Shown here one piece after another: positions 1-8,067 of a stretch of 64,000 bases of DNA. How positions within the stretch are numbered: position 1 is the stretch's first letter; each line of letters starts with the position of its first letter. Source of the DNA: an uncultured Flavobacteriaceae bacterium (GTDB taxonomy: Bacteria; Bacteroidota; Bacteroidia; Flavobacteriales; Flavobacteriaceae). The stretch covers positions 1 to 64,000 of the forward strand of contig CANLWN010000004.1 of the NCBI GenBank assembly GCA_947494825.1, given 5' to 3'. The position numbers were made by a program, and so were the translations under genes. The notes under the pieces are model-generated. The model was given only the letters and a program-made list of their open reading frames with translations, ran no database searches and was not told the DNA's origin.

Positions 1-182
1 TGATGGTTGATGGTTGATGGTTGATGGTTGATGGTTGATGGTTGATGGATGATGGTTGATGGTTGATGGTTGATGGTTGATGGTTGATGGTTGATGGTTG
101 ATGGTTGATGGTTGATGGTTGATGGTTGATGGTTGATGGTTGATGGTTGATGGTTGATGGTTGATGGTTGATGGTTGATGGT
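1..182. repeat. 7-bp minisatellite, 26 copies
   Basis: The unit TGATGGT is repeated head to tail exactly 26 times. The only variant is TGATGGA in the seventh unit (43-49). The array starts at the window edge, so its true length is unknown. Read on the plus strand every frame meets TGA within three units. The minus strand reads as an endless seven-residue T-I-N-H-Q-P-S cycle with no start codon, so it is not a gene. Such arrays change length by slippage. Confidence 0.97.
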
Positions 183-231
183 AAAAATCAAAAATTCGAG
201 TCCAAATTCATAACTCCTCAACTTATAATTC

Positions 232-975
232 ATAATTCCCCAATTCATAACTCCCAAATTCATAATCCATCAATTCATAATTCATCATTCCTCAATTCAT
301 AATTGTGCCCTGCCCAATGCGTCAGGTTTGGGATTCTTCGTTCCGCTACGCTTCACTCTGAATGACAATACGTATTGATTTGTCATTCCGAGCCTGCGAG
401 GAATCTCCGGCACTATTAACCACTGCCAACTGTTCCCCTGCCAACTCAAAACTCTTAATCCATAATTCCCCAATTCATAATTCATAATTCATAATCCATC
501 AATTCATAATTCATCATTCCTCAATTCATAATTGTGCCCCGCCCAATGCGTCAGGTTTGGGATTCTTCGTTCCGCTACGCTTCACTCTGAATGACAATAC
601 GTATTGATTTGTCATTCCGAGCCTGCGAGGAATCTCCGGCACTATTAACCACTGCCAACTGTTCCCCTGCCAACTCAAAACTCTTAATCCATAATTCCCC
701 AATTCATAACTCCCAAATTCATAATCCATCAATTCATAATTCATCATTCCTCAATTCATAATTGTGCCCCGCCCAATGCGTCAGGTTTGGGATTCTTCGT
801 TCCGCTACGCTTCACTCTGAATGACAATACGTATTGATTTGTCATTCCGAGCCTGCGAGGAATCTCCGGCACTATTAACCACTGCCAACTGTTCCCCTGC
901 CAACTCAAAACTCTTAATCCATAATTCCCCAATTCATAATTCATAATTCATCAATTCATAATTGTGCCCTGCCCA
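232..975. repeat. Tandem array of 229-230 bp units
   Basis: Three nearly identical units occupy 232-461, 462-690 and 691-920, and a shortened fourth occupies 921-975. Each unit has an AT-rich part built of short words such as AATTCATAATTC and AACTCCCAAATTC. That part is followed by a more GC-rich core containing an inverted repeat. The same AT-rich words continue at 183-231 and 1020-1060. Open frames of 62-73 codons on the minus strand are the same translation of each unit and are not genes. Nothing else is seen between 183 and the feoA promoter. Confidence 0.93.
331..408. repeat. Palindromic hairpin element (copies at 560-637 and 790-867)
   Basis: Each 230-bp unit contains an imperfect inverted repeat. 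The left arm starts GGATTCTTCG and ends CTGAATGACAA. The right arm starts TTGTCATTCCGAG and ends GAGGAATCTCC. The loop is around TACGTATTGAT. The arms resemble the TCATTCCGAG...GAGGAATCTC intergenic elements that I recall as common in Bacteroidota genomes. It may be a REP-like element that was copied along with the tandem unit. Confidence 0.75.
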
Positions 976-1064
976 CTGTCAGCATACACCGCAGCCTGTG
1001 CCTCCACTATCAACTTTTAACTTATAATTCATAACTCCCCAATTCATAATTCATAATTTTACGT

Positions 1065-1072
1065 TACTTTTG
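1065..1072 (+). promoter_or_regulatory. Candidate -7 promoter element for feoAB
   Basis: TACTTTTG matches the Bacteroidota -7 consensus TANNTTTG and lies 30 bp before the feoA start. No TTG is found 17-19 bp upstream, where the AT-rich repeat words sit, so the -33 half is poor. This could reflect regulated expression. Confidence 0.5.
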
Positions 1073-1101
1073 TCCTTACTTAAAATCAATCTAAATAAAA
1101 A

Positions 1102-1347
1102 TTGGCTAGCACGGTTGCAGACTTGAAGCGAGGGGAAAAGGGCATTATCAAGGAATTTCCAGAGGATGTCCTACCTATAAAACTGCTGGAACTCGGTTGT
1201 TTGCCGGGCAATGAGGTAGAAATGATACAAGTGGCGCCCCTAAAAGACCCCATCTACATCAATGTAAACGGTTCCCATATTGCCATTAGAAGGTCCATCG
1301 CACAACAGATCGAGCTCGAACGTATTGAAGACACCACGGCCCCATGA
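1102..1347 (+). CDS. feoA: Ferrous iron transport protein A
   Basis: Small cytoplasmic partner of FeoB, 81 residues, with the SH3-like FeoA fold. Typical features are the K-R-G-E-K-G-I-I opening, the L-L-E-L-G-C-L-P-G segment and I-A-I-R-R-S near the end. FeoA proteins are thought to modulate the FeoB permease. The start must be TTG at 1102: an in-frame TAA lies at 1096-1098 and there is no nearer ATG. The gene overlaps feoB by four bases (ATGA), which implies translational coupling. The upstream region is the repeat array, so any iron-regulator site has to fit into about 100 bp. Confidence 0.93.
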   Translation: MASTVADLKRGEKGIIKEFPEDVLPIKLLELGCLPGNEVEMIQVAPLKDPIYINVNGSHIAIRRSIAQQIELERIEDTTAP

Positions 1348-3581
1348 GCAAGCAAATCAATGTCGCCCTCATTGGCAACCCCAACACCGGTAAAACCTCG
1401 GTTTTTAACCAATTAACGGGACTAAAGCAAAAAGTAGGCAATTATCCGGGCATTACCGTAGAAAAGAAAGAAGGTATCTGCAAATTGCCCCGAGGGGTAA
1501 GGGCCCATATCCTGGATTTACCGGGCACCTATAGCCTAAATACCACCTCCTTGGACGAGAGCGTGGTGGCCGAACTGCTGCTAAACAAAAACGACAAGGA
1601 TTTTCCCGATGTGGCCATGGTGATCACGGATGTGGAAAACCTAAAGCGCAATCTGCTCTTATTTACTCAGATCAAGGACCTCAGGATTCCCGCCATATTG
1701 GTCATCAACATGGCAGACCGTATGTCCCGAAAGGGAATTTCCATGGATGTCTCGCTCCTGGAGGAACGGTTGAATACCAAAATAGCACTGGTTAGCACAC
1801 GAAAGGGAAGTGGTATTGAAAAGATCAAGGAGCTCATTGCGGATTACAAAAATTTATCGGTAGCCCCCAACATGGATCCCCGGGCAATCGCACCAGAGTA
1901 TTTTGAACGTTTGGAGCGCACCTTTCCGAACGAAGACCTGTACAAACTTTGGTTGGTGATCACACAGGATGTGAACTTTACCCCCATCGAAAAGAAACGC
2001 ATACAGGACGCTTCCTCCTTTGTCACAAAATCCAAGGCCGATCTTAAACGGCTACAACAGCGGGAAACCATTCTGCGGTACAAGTTCATCAATGATACCC
2101 TAAAGGAAACCTACATGGTAGATAGAAACGCGGCCAAGGGCTTTAGGGCTACGTTGGACAAGGTCTTGACCCATAAAATCTTTGGTTACCTCATTTTCTT
2201 TGTCATCCTATTGACCATTTTCCAGGCCATATACGATTGGAGCAGCTATCCGATGGATTTTATTGACGAGTCGTTCGCGATGGCCAGCGAGTGGATAAAA
2301 CGCACACTCCCCTCCGGGATTTTGACCAATTTGATTGCCGAGGGCGTCCTAGCCGGTATAGGGGGCATTGTAATCTTCATTCCCCAAATCGCCTTTTTGT
2401 TCCTTTTTATCGCGCTCCTGGAAGAAAGCGGATATATGAGCAGAGTGGTCTTTTTAATGGACCGTTTAATGCGGCCTTTTGGCCTAAGCGGTAAAAGTGT
2501 GGTCCCCCTCATATCGGGTACCGCCTGTGCCATCCCTGCGGTAATGGCGACCCGGACCATAGAAAATTGGAAAGAACGCTTAATTACCATCCTCGTAACC
2601 CCCTTTACTACCTGCTCTGCCCGCTTACCGGTATACCTTATCATTATTGCCCTGGTCATCCCCGAGGGACGTTTTTTGGGCTTGAGCTACCAGGCGCTTA
2701 CCCTAATGCTCCTATACCTCATTGGCTTTGGAGCGGCCATACTTTCTGCCATGGCCCTCAACAAAATACTCAAAATAAGGAGTCGCTCCTTTTTTGTGGT
2801 AGAAATGCCCAGTTACAAACTGCCCCTCCTTAAAAATGTGGCCTATACTGTACTGGAAAAGACCAAAAGCTTTGTATACGGGGCCGGAAAAATCATTTTG
2901 GCCATTTCCATAATCCTATGGTTTTTGGGTTCCAACGGGTATTCGGACGATTTTAGGAATGCCGAGAGTATCGTGAAGGAGCGTATTGCCAAAGAAGGGT
3001 TCTCGCCCTATAGCCAGGCCTATATCAAGAACAAATTGGACGACTATAAAAGAAGCAGCCCGGTAAGTGTGTTGGACCAAAGCAATGCCCTGGGACTAAA
3101 AACCTTTCAAGATTCCGTACAGGCAAGGCAGGTCCTGCTTGAGACAAACGCCCAAAAACAGGAAATAGCGAGTTATAAATTGGAGCATTCCTATATTGGT
3201 TACGCCGGCAAGGGCATAGAACCCATTGTAAGACCCTTGGGGTACGATTGGAAGATAGGAATCGCGGTAATCACCTCTTTCGCCGCCCGGGAAGTCTTCG
3301 TAGGAACACTGGCCACCATTTACAGCGTGGGAAGCGATGAGGAGGAAACCATTAAGAACAGGATGGCGGCAGAAGTGAATCCCATCGATAAAAAACCCTT
3401 GTTCAATCTGGCTTCGGGAATTTCCCTATTGCTGTTTTATGCTTTTGCCATGCAGTGCATGAGCACCCTGGCCATTGTAAAACGGGAGACCAACAGTTGG
3501 AAGTGGCCCGCTATGCAATTGGTTTTTATGAGCAGTTTTGCGTATATTGTAGCATTGATCGCCTATCAAATCATAAAGTAA
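1344..3581 (+). CDS. feoB: Ferrous iron permease FeoB
   Basis: Inner-membrane Fe(II) transporter of 745 residues, full length for the family. The N-terminal G-protein domain shows G1 (G-N-P-N-T-G-K-T, residues 11-18), G3 (D-L-P-G, 58-61) and G4 (N-M-A-D, 122-125). A helical linker follows to about residue 270. The polytopic core has the two Gate regions typical of FeoB, including G-T-A-C-A-I-P-A and a C-terminal part with F-A-A-R-E-V-F-V-G-T. It starts inside the feoA stop and is followed one base later by the small Cys-rich gene, giving a three-gene feo operon. Confidence 0.97.
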   Translation: MSKQINVALIGNPNTGKTSVFNQLTGLKQKVGNYPGITVEKKEGICKLPRGVRAHILDLPGTYSLNTTSLDESVVAELLLNKNDKDFPDVAMVITDVENLKRNLLLFTQIKDLRIPAILVINMADRMSRKGISMDVSLLEERLNTKIALVSTRKGSGIEKIKELIADYKNLSVAPNMDPRAIAPEYFERLERTFPNEDLYKLWLVITQDVNFTPIEKKRIQDASSFVTKSKADLKRLQQRETILRYKFINDTLKETYMVDRNAAKGFRATLDKVLTHKIFGYLIFFVILLTIFQAIYDWSSYPMDFIDESFAMASEWIKRTLPSGILTNLIAEGVLAGIGGIVIFIPQIAFLFLFIALLEESGYMSRVVFLMDRLMRPFGLSGKSVVPLISGTACAIPAVMATRTIENWKERLITILVTPFTTCSARLPVYLIIIALVIPEGRFLGLSYQALTLMLLYLIGFGAAILSAMALNKILKIRSRSFFVVEMPSYKLPLLKNVAYTVLEKTKSFVYGAGKIILAISIILWFLGSNGYSDDFRNAESIVKERIAKEGFSPYSQAYIKNKLDDYKRSSPVSVLDQSNALGLKTFQDSVQARQVLLETNAQKQEIASYKLEHSYIGYAGKGIEPIVRPLGYDWKIGIAVITSFAAREVFVGTLATIYSVGSDEEETIKNRMAAEVNPIDKKPLFNLASGISLLLFYAFAMQCMSTLAIVKRETNSWKWPAMQLVFMSSFAYIVALIAYQIIK

Positions 3582-3582
3582 G

Positions 3583-3732
3583 ATGAGTTATTTGCAACCG
3601 GTATTGGCTTATATCATTTTGGCGATAGCCATTGGCTATATCGCCAAAAAATTCTTCTTGCCCAAATCGCTCTTCGCAACCAAAAAGAAGGGCGGCAAGG
3701 CCTGTGGCCACGATGATTGTGGCTGTCACTAA
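3583..3732 (+). CDS. FeoB-associated Cys-rich membrane protein
   Basis: A 49-residue gene starting one base after the feoB stop codon. It has one N-terminal membrane helix (about residues 5-21), a basic stretch (K-K-K-G-G-K), and a tail C-G-H-D-D-C-G-C-H with three Cys and two His. This layout (one helix, then a short Cys-rich cytoplasmic tail) matches the FeoB-associated Cys-rich membrane proteins found next to feoB. The tail could bind iron or a cluster, but that is inference. Its position and coupling to feoB support it being real. Confidence 0.88.
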   Translation: MSYLQPVLAYIILAIAIGYIAKKFFLPKSLFATKKKGGKACGHDDCGCH

Positions 3733-3886
3733 GGTATTTTACATCCGCTTACCTATCAGAAAACAAGAGTTAACCTCTTTATTTTCAACATCTTACATCT
3801 TTTCATGATAAAATATATATCAGCTGTGTAACCTTTCGTACATTTCTGACTATATACTAGTGAACACCAACTAAAAACGATCGCTC

Positions 3887-4396
3887 TTGGAAGCGCAGAC
3901 GGACGAAAAACTTATGGAGGCGGTAGCCCACGGGAACCTGGACATGCTCCGGATCCTTTTTGAAAGACACCATGTACACGTGTACAATTTTCTCTATAAG
4001 ATGTCTGGCGATAAAATGCTGAGCGAGGATATCACCCAAGAAGTGTTCTATAAAATAATGAAGTACCGGACATCGTACAAAAACGGCAAATTTATCTCCT
4101 GGCTTTTTACTATAGCGAGAAACAGTTTGAACACGCATTATAGCAGGGTAAAAGAGCATTGTAGCGACCTGGAAACGGTACAGGTATTGGAAAAGGAGAA
4201 AGAGGATTTTACCCATTTGCACAGCGCCTTGGAAAAGTTGGAAAGCTCGGACCGCGAAGTACTGATCTTAAACCGTTTCCAGGAAATAAAATATAATGAG
4301 CTGGCAGAAATTATGGGGAGCACCCCGGGAGCAGTGAAGACCAAGGTATCCCGGGCATTGAAAAAATTGAAGCGAATTTATTTTGAAAATATATAG
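3887..4396 (+). CDS. RNA polymerase ECF sigma factor
   Basis: Sigma-70 family group 4 (ECF) factor of 169 residues. Region 2 runs from about residue 25 (L-F-E-R-H-H-V-H-V-Y-N-F) through D-I-T-Q-E-V-F-Y-K-I. Region 4 is the C-terminal helix-turn-helix (Y-N-E-L-A-E-I-M-G-S-T-P-G-A-V-K-T-K-V-S-R-A). The likely start is TTG at 3887, because an in-frame TAA lies at 3872-3874. An ATG at 3914 would remove nine residues. Two bases separate it from a zinc-finger anti-sigma gene, so the pair is a sigma/anti-sigma operon. The 154 bp upstream hold no convincing TANNTTTG promoter, as expected if an ECF-type promoter is used. Confidence 0.93.
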   Translation: MEAQTDEKLMEAVAHGNLDMLRILFERHHVHVYNFLYKMSGDKMLSEDITQEVFYKIMKYRTSYKNGKFISWLFTIARNSLNTHYSRVKEHCSDLETVQVLEKEKEDFTHLHSALEKLESSDREVLILNRFQEIKYNELAEIMGSTPGAVKTKVSRALKKLKRIYFENI

Positions 4397-4398
4397 TC

Positions 4399-5193
4399 AT
4401 GGATGAAAATCATATTGTAGCACTACTTCCGGATTATTTGGACGATGCCCTTGGACAAGAGGAACGTGCCCAGCTTGAAGGGCATCTTGCCACTTGTGCC
4501 GCCTGCGCAAAGGAACTGGAGGAAATGAAGGTGCTATTTGAAGCTTTTGGGCAAGAAAAGGGTGCTACACCCCCTGAACGGATAAAAACGAATTTTTATA
4601 AACTGTTGGAGCTCGAAAAGCAGGCCGATGCAAAGGTAATACCGCTAAATACCCCCGCCACCGAAAAGAGAAATTGGACCAAAGATCTGCTGCGGGTGGC
4701 CGCCAGTATCGTTTTATTGTTGGGTGCCTTCCTCTTTGGTCAGCAACAGCAACAAACGCAGTCCAACAAGGAGATTGCGCTCCTACAGGACGAACGTCAG
4801 GAAATAAAGGAGACCGCAATGCTCTCCCTTATGGAAAACAAATCGGCCAGCAAACGGATCCAGGGGGTAAACTACATTGAAGAATTTACCGATCCTGATG
4901 AAGCCATTGTATTGGCCCTAATCGATAGGATGCGGTATGATGCCAACACCAACGTACGTTTGACGGCAGTAGATGCCCTGGGAAGATTTACGGCTTCGGA
5001 AAACGTAAAAAACGCCTTTATAGCAGCGTTGAAAACGGAAAAAGACCCCAGCATTCAAATCACCATCATTCAAGTTCTGGTAAAAATCCAGGAGAAGAAG
5101 GCGGTGAAGCCCATGCAAGAACTATTGGAGCGGGAAGACACACAGCCCTTTATCAAAGAACAAATCAAAACACTTTTACCAAGTATTGTATAA
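4399..5193 (+). CDS. Transmembrane anti-sigma factor with periplasmic HEAT repeats
   Basis: 264 residues. The N-terminus carries the zinc anti-sigma motif His29-x3-Cys33-x2-Cys36, which should hold the upstream sigma factor. One membrane helix lies at about residues 97-114 (V-A-A-S-I-V-L-L-L-G-A-F-L-F-G). A periplasmic Gln-rich stretch and about three helical HEAT-like repeats follow (e.g. N-V-R-L-T-A-V-D-A-L-G-R-F). HEAT repeats as the sensing part are less usual than the beta or coiled-coil domains often seen. The gene overlaps no neighbour but lies 19 bp before the next start, in one operon with two DUF4097 genes. Confidence 0.85.
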   Translation: MDENHIVALLPDYLDDALGQEERAQLEGHLATCAACAKELEEMKVLFEAFGQEKGATPPERIKTNFYKLLELEKQADAKVIPLNTPATEKRNWTKDLLRVAASIVLLLGAFLFGQQQQQTQSNKEIALLQDERQEIKETAMLSLMENKSASKRIQGVNYIEEFTDPDEAIVLALIDRMRYDANTNVRLTAVDALGRFTASENVKNAFIAALKTEKDPSIQITIIQVLVKIQEKKAVKPMQELLEREDTQPFIKEQIKTLLPSIV

Positions 5194-5212
5194 ACATCAA
5201 AAAACGAAAATC

Positions 5213-5965
5213 ATGAAACAGTTCACATTTATTTTATTACTATGCCTGGCTACCGGCACGGCATTGGCCCAAAACGATTACACCAAATCCCTGGAGGGTA
5301 TCGAATGGGTAAGAATTGAATCAAAAGCCGATATTACGGTACGGACGCACAGTAAAAATGAGCTTTTGATCAAAGTAGGCTCCTCCGTGGCAACCCCCGA
5401 TAGGGCAAAAGGTTTAAAACTGGTCGGGGAAGGAGGTACCGATAATACCGATGTGGGCTTCTATGTGGTCCAGGACGGCAATAATCTGATCGTTAAAAGT
5501 CTCCGCAAGTCAGAAGATGCAGAAATATTTCTTCCCGCAACGCAAAACTTTTCGGTCAAAAGCACGTGGCACGGCGATATTGAAATCGAAGGCTTTACCA
5601 GTGAAATAGAGGCCAACGCCCAATTAAACGGGGGCATCGTTATTAGAGAGGTTACCGGACCCATAACGGCAAACGCGCTGAACGGGGAAATTGAGGTGCA
5701 ATTTAAAACGGTAAAGCAGGATTCTCCCATTTCCATTTATACCACCAACGGCGAAGTGGATGTTAGCTTGCCCCAAGGTACGCCGGCCGACCTGTTCCTC
5801 AGTTCCCTCAATGGGGAAATCTACACCAATTTTGATTTGAAAAGACCCGATAAGGATGGACTAAAATCAATCTCCACACGACGGGTAACCGGGTCTATCA
5901 ACAATGGGGGCGTCTCCATAAAATTGAAGTCCACCAACGGGAATATCTATCTGAGAAAAAAATAA
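5213..5965 (+). CDS. Secreted DUF4097-type beta-repeat protein (1)
   Basis: 250 residues with a signal peptide (M-K-Q-F-T-F-I-L-L-L-C-L-A, cleavage after A-L-A-Q). The body is built of N-G-x-I repeats (L-N-G-E-I, T-N-G-E-V, L-N-G-E-I, T-N-G-N-I), the pattern of DUF4097/adhesin-like right-handed beta structures. The start is set at ATG 5213; a longer frame from a TTG at 5186 would put nine polar residues before the signal peptide and overlap the upstream gene. No enzymatic residues are recognised. As the target of a sigma/anti-sigma operon it may be an envelope-stress or surface component. Confidence 0.85.
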   Translation: MKQFTFILLLCLATGTALAQNDYTKSLEGIEWVRIESKADITVRTHSKNELLIKVGSSVATPDRAKGLKLVGEGGTDNTDVGFYVVQDGNNLIVKSLRKSEDAEIFLPATQNFSVKSTWHGDIEIEGFTSEIEANAQLNGGIVIREVTGPITANALNGEIEVQFKTVKQDSPISIYTTNGEVDVSLPQGTPADLFLSSLNGEIYTNFDLKRPDKDGLKSISTRRVTGSINNGGVSIKLKSTNGNIYLRKK

Positions 5966-5982
5966 TCAAAAAAAGAACAATC

Positions 5983-6696
5983 ATGAAAAAAATAGTAATC
6001 GCCCTGGCCTGTACGCTGGTCGGGCTAAGCCTACAGGCACAGAAAATTATCGAAAAGAACATTGCCTACCAGGATCAGCACATTGATGTGGACCTCAAAT
6101 TTGCCGAGCACATTGAGCTAAAGACCTGGGATAAGGACGAGGTGTATTTTAAGGCCCACCTAAGTGCGGAGGAAGAGCAGTTCCTGGAGTACTACGAACT
6201 TAAAATTGATGAAAGCAGTTCCCAAATTCTGATTGTCTCCAAGGCTGAACCTGTTTTTAAGAAGTTCCGGGAGGCCTACGACAAGGACAATCCCGACAGA
6301 AAGAAAAGGCATTACTACTGCGGGTACGAATATGAATTCAACTATACGCTCTATGTTCCCAAAAATGCCTCCTTTAGCCTGAGCAGTATCAACGGCAGCC
6401 TGGTATCGGAAGTGGTGGAGGGCGATTTTACGGCCGAACTGATCAACGGGGATATTGAGATAAAGACCTATGCCGGGAATTTGGATCTCAGCACCATCAA
6501 TGGGGAAATCGATCTAAAAATGCGCAATACCAAGGTGGTGGCCGAAACGATACACGGGAACATTTATGCCGATGAGAAACTGAATTTCCAAAGCACGGAC
6601 AGGCATGTGGGCCAAAAAGTGGAGGGCAGTTTTGACGGCGCCGCACACCGACTTCGGTTGAATACCATCAACGGAAATATGTATTTAAGATTATAG
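5983..6696 (+). CDS. Secreted DUF4097-type beta-repeat protein (2)
   Basis: 237 residues, paralogue of the preceding gene and 17 bp downstream of it. The signal peptide ends L-Q-A-Q near residue 20. The N-terminal part contains a charged segment with R-K-K-R-H-Y-Y-C-G-Y. The C-terminal half repeats I-N-G-S-L, I-N-G-D-I, I-N-G-E-I, I-H-G-N-I, I-N-G-N-M. It is the last gene of the sigma-factor operon. An imperfect palindrome (TTTGGA-A-TCCAAA) follows at about 6727-6739 but lacks a clear U tract. Function unknown. Confidence 0.84.
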   Translation: MKKIVIALACTLVGLSLQAQKIIEKNIAYQDQHIDVDLKFAEHIELKTWDKDEVYFKAHLSAEEEQFLEYYELKIDESSSQILIVSKAEPVFKKFREAYDKDNPDRKKRHYYCGYEYEFNYTLYVPKNASFSLSSINGSLVSEVVEGDFTAELINGDIEIKTYAGNLDLSTINGEIDLKMRNTKVVAETIHGNIYADEKLNFQSTDRHVGQKVEGSFDGAAHRLRLNTINGNMYLRL

Positions 6697-6756
6697 CGGC
6701 TTTTTGGAAGGTATAACCGATTAGGCTTTGGAATCCAAAACCCTTTTTGGCCATCC

Positions 6757-7143
6757 CTAAATAAATTCAGAAATAAAGGAGTATCCCAAAAGTCCCCATC
6801 CTATTACAAGAAGCAACCCTCCCAGGGGAGTGACCGGACCCAGGAACCTGAGTTTTCTTCCTTTGGAAGCACTGATACAAAGACCATAAATACTGAAGGA
6901 AAATAGAAATACTCCTATAATAAAGCAGTAAACGATATAGGTCTCCAATGGGGAGGTAAAGCCAAAATTGAATCCAAGCACAATCAACAAAATGGCGTGG
7001 TACATTTGGTATTTTACCCCGGTCTCGAAACTTTTGAGTTGATCTTCCGTAAGGGAATTTTTAAGGGCATGGGCACCAAAAGCGCCAAAGATTACGGCCA
7101 ACAAACCGTATAGTGCACCAAAGAAGGGAACCAAAAGAATCAT
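6757..7143 (-). CDS. DUF423 (YgdD-type) inner-membrane protein
   Basis: 128 residues with four hydrophobic helices. It opens with G-A-L-Y-G-L-L-A-V-I-F-G-A-F-G-A-H-A-L, the family hallmark, followed by F-E-T-G-V-K-Y-Q-M-Y-H-A. The ATG at 7143 is chosen because the 26 codons before it are basic and unlike the family. The family has no established function. It is likely its own unit, as a strong hairpin separates it from the SDR gene upstream on this strand. Confidence 0.88.
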   Translation of the reverse strand: MILLVPFFGALYGLLAVIFGAFGAHALKNSLTEDQLKSFETGVKYQMYHAILLIVLGFNFGFTSPLETYIVYCFIIGVFLFSFSIYGLCISASKGRKLRFLGPVTPLGGLLLVIGWGLLGYSFISEFI

Positions 7144-7204
7144 AGGTCTTGCTTTGGGGCAAAGATACAGCTTGTCTTGGAAAAGACGTCTTCTTATGAA
7201 GCGT

Positions 7205-7237
7205 AAAGGGTCCACCTGCAAAATAGATGGACCCTTT
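7205..7237 (-). terminator. Hairpin between the SDR and DUF423 genes
   Basis: AAAGGGTCCA (7205-7214) pairs perfectly with TGGACCCTTT (7228-7237) around a 13-base loop, 18 bp after the SDR stop on the minus strand. It probably ends or protects that transcript. No strong U tract follows, so termination may be inefficient. Confidence 0.55.
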
Positions 7238-7254
7238 CGTTGGTGCTCTTCCTA

Positions 7255-8004
7255 TTAAACCTGACTAACACCACCGTCTACCTCGAGTTCCGCTCCGTTT
7301 ACATAACTGGCCTCCTCCGAAGCTAGAAACAAAACTACATTGGCAACCTCTTTCGGGTCTCCAAAACGCTTTAAGGGATTAGAGGCGGCAAAACCCTGCC
7401 CCATTTCATTCACTACTTCCTCGGGCATTCCCAGCTTGTTATAAATAGGTGTTGCTATAGGACCAGGTGCCACAGCGTTCACACGTATCTTGCGCGGGGC
7501 CAGCTCCGTGGTCAATACCCTGGCAAAGGCACGCAGGGCTCCCTTGGTAGCACTGTACACCGCGGAGGCCTCAAAGCCCTTTTTATGTACAATGGAGGTA
7601 TTGAAAATAATGGACGCCCCGTCCTTTAGGTTGGGAATGGCACTTTTTACCAAAAAAGCCGGGCCTTTGACGTTGATGTCAAATTGTGAATCAAAATGCT
7701 GTTCATCGATCTGATCGGCCGGAACAAAATAGGCCACGCCCGCATTTACAAATAGGACATCAATGGTTCCATAGGTAGCCACGGCCACCTCCACCAATTT
7801 TTTATTGTCCTCCAGTTTGGACTGATCGGCCAAGACCGCCTTAAAATCCCCCGACAGCTCCTTGGAAACTGCATCCAGGGCCTCCTGCCTACGGCCGGAA
7901 AAAACGACCTTGGCGCCTTCGGCCAAAAAACCCTTTACACTCTCCAGGCCTATCCCTGAATTGCCTCCAGAAACGACTACTACCTTGTCTTTAAATCTAC
8001 TCAT
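7255..8004 (-). CDS. Short-chain dehydrogenase/reductase (SDR)
   Basis: Classical SDR of 249 residues, cytoplasmic and NAD(P)-dependent. It shows the cofactor loop G13-G-N-S-G-I-G19, N-A-G at 87-89, catalytic Ser137, and Tyr150-x3-Lys154 (Y-S-A-T-K). The C-terminal signature P-G-P-I-A-T-P is also present. The substrate cannot be told. It lies 63 bp downstream of a TetR regulator on the same strand, with a perfect palindrome in the gap. It is thus probably repressed by that regulator and induced by a small molecule, perhaps a carbonyl or quinone compound. Confidence 0.93.
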   Translation of the reverse strand: MSRFKDKVVVVSGGNSGIGLESVKGFLAEGAKVVFSGRRQEALDAVSKELSGDFKAVLADQSKLEDNKKLVEVAVATYGTIDVLFVNAGVAYFVPADQIDEQHFDSQFDINVKGPAFLVKSAIPNLKDGASIIFNTSIVHKKGFEASAVYSATKGALRAFARVLTTELAPRKIRVNAVAPGPIATPIYNKLGMPEEVVNEMGQGFAASNPLKRFGDPKEVANVVLFLASEEASYVNGAELEVDGGVSQV

Positions 8005-8030
8005 GTCAAATGTATTATATTAGTGATTAT

Positions 8031-8052
8031 TTTTGAAACGTTCGTTTCAAAA
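8031..8052. promoter_or_regulatory. Operator-like palindrome upstream of the SDR gene
   Basis: TTTTGAAACG and CGTTTCAAAA are perfect inverted 10-bp arms around a TT centre. The same half-site (TTGAAA/TTTCAA) recurs in the promoter of the TetR gene next door. It is best read as the binding site of that TetR protein. Confidence 0.8.
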
Positions 8053-8067
8053 TTGATTAAAAAAAAT

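Noticed and set aside
297-944. Three similar minus-strand open frames of 62-73 codons
   Set aside because: They are the same translation of the 230-bp repeat unit and include the palindrome; no start context, no domain.
1-1060. Possible CRISPR array
   Set aside because: Repeats are tandem (7 bp and 230 bp) without regular unique spacers, and no cas genes are present.
3781-3886. ECF-type autoregulated promoter (GTAAC...TCTGA) before the sigma gene
   Set aside because: The two words are only about 11 bp apart, too close for an ECF -35/-10 pair.
8007-8014. TACATTTG on the minus strand as the SDR promoter
   Set aside because: It ends 3 bp before the start codon, so transcription would begin inside the gene.
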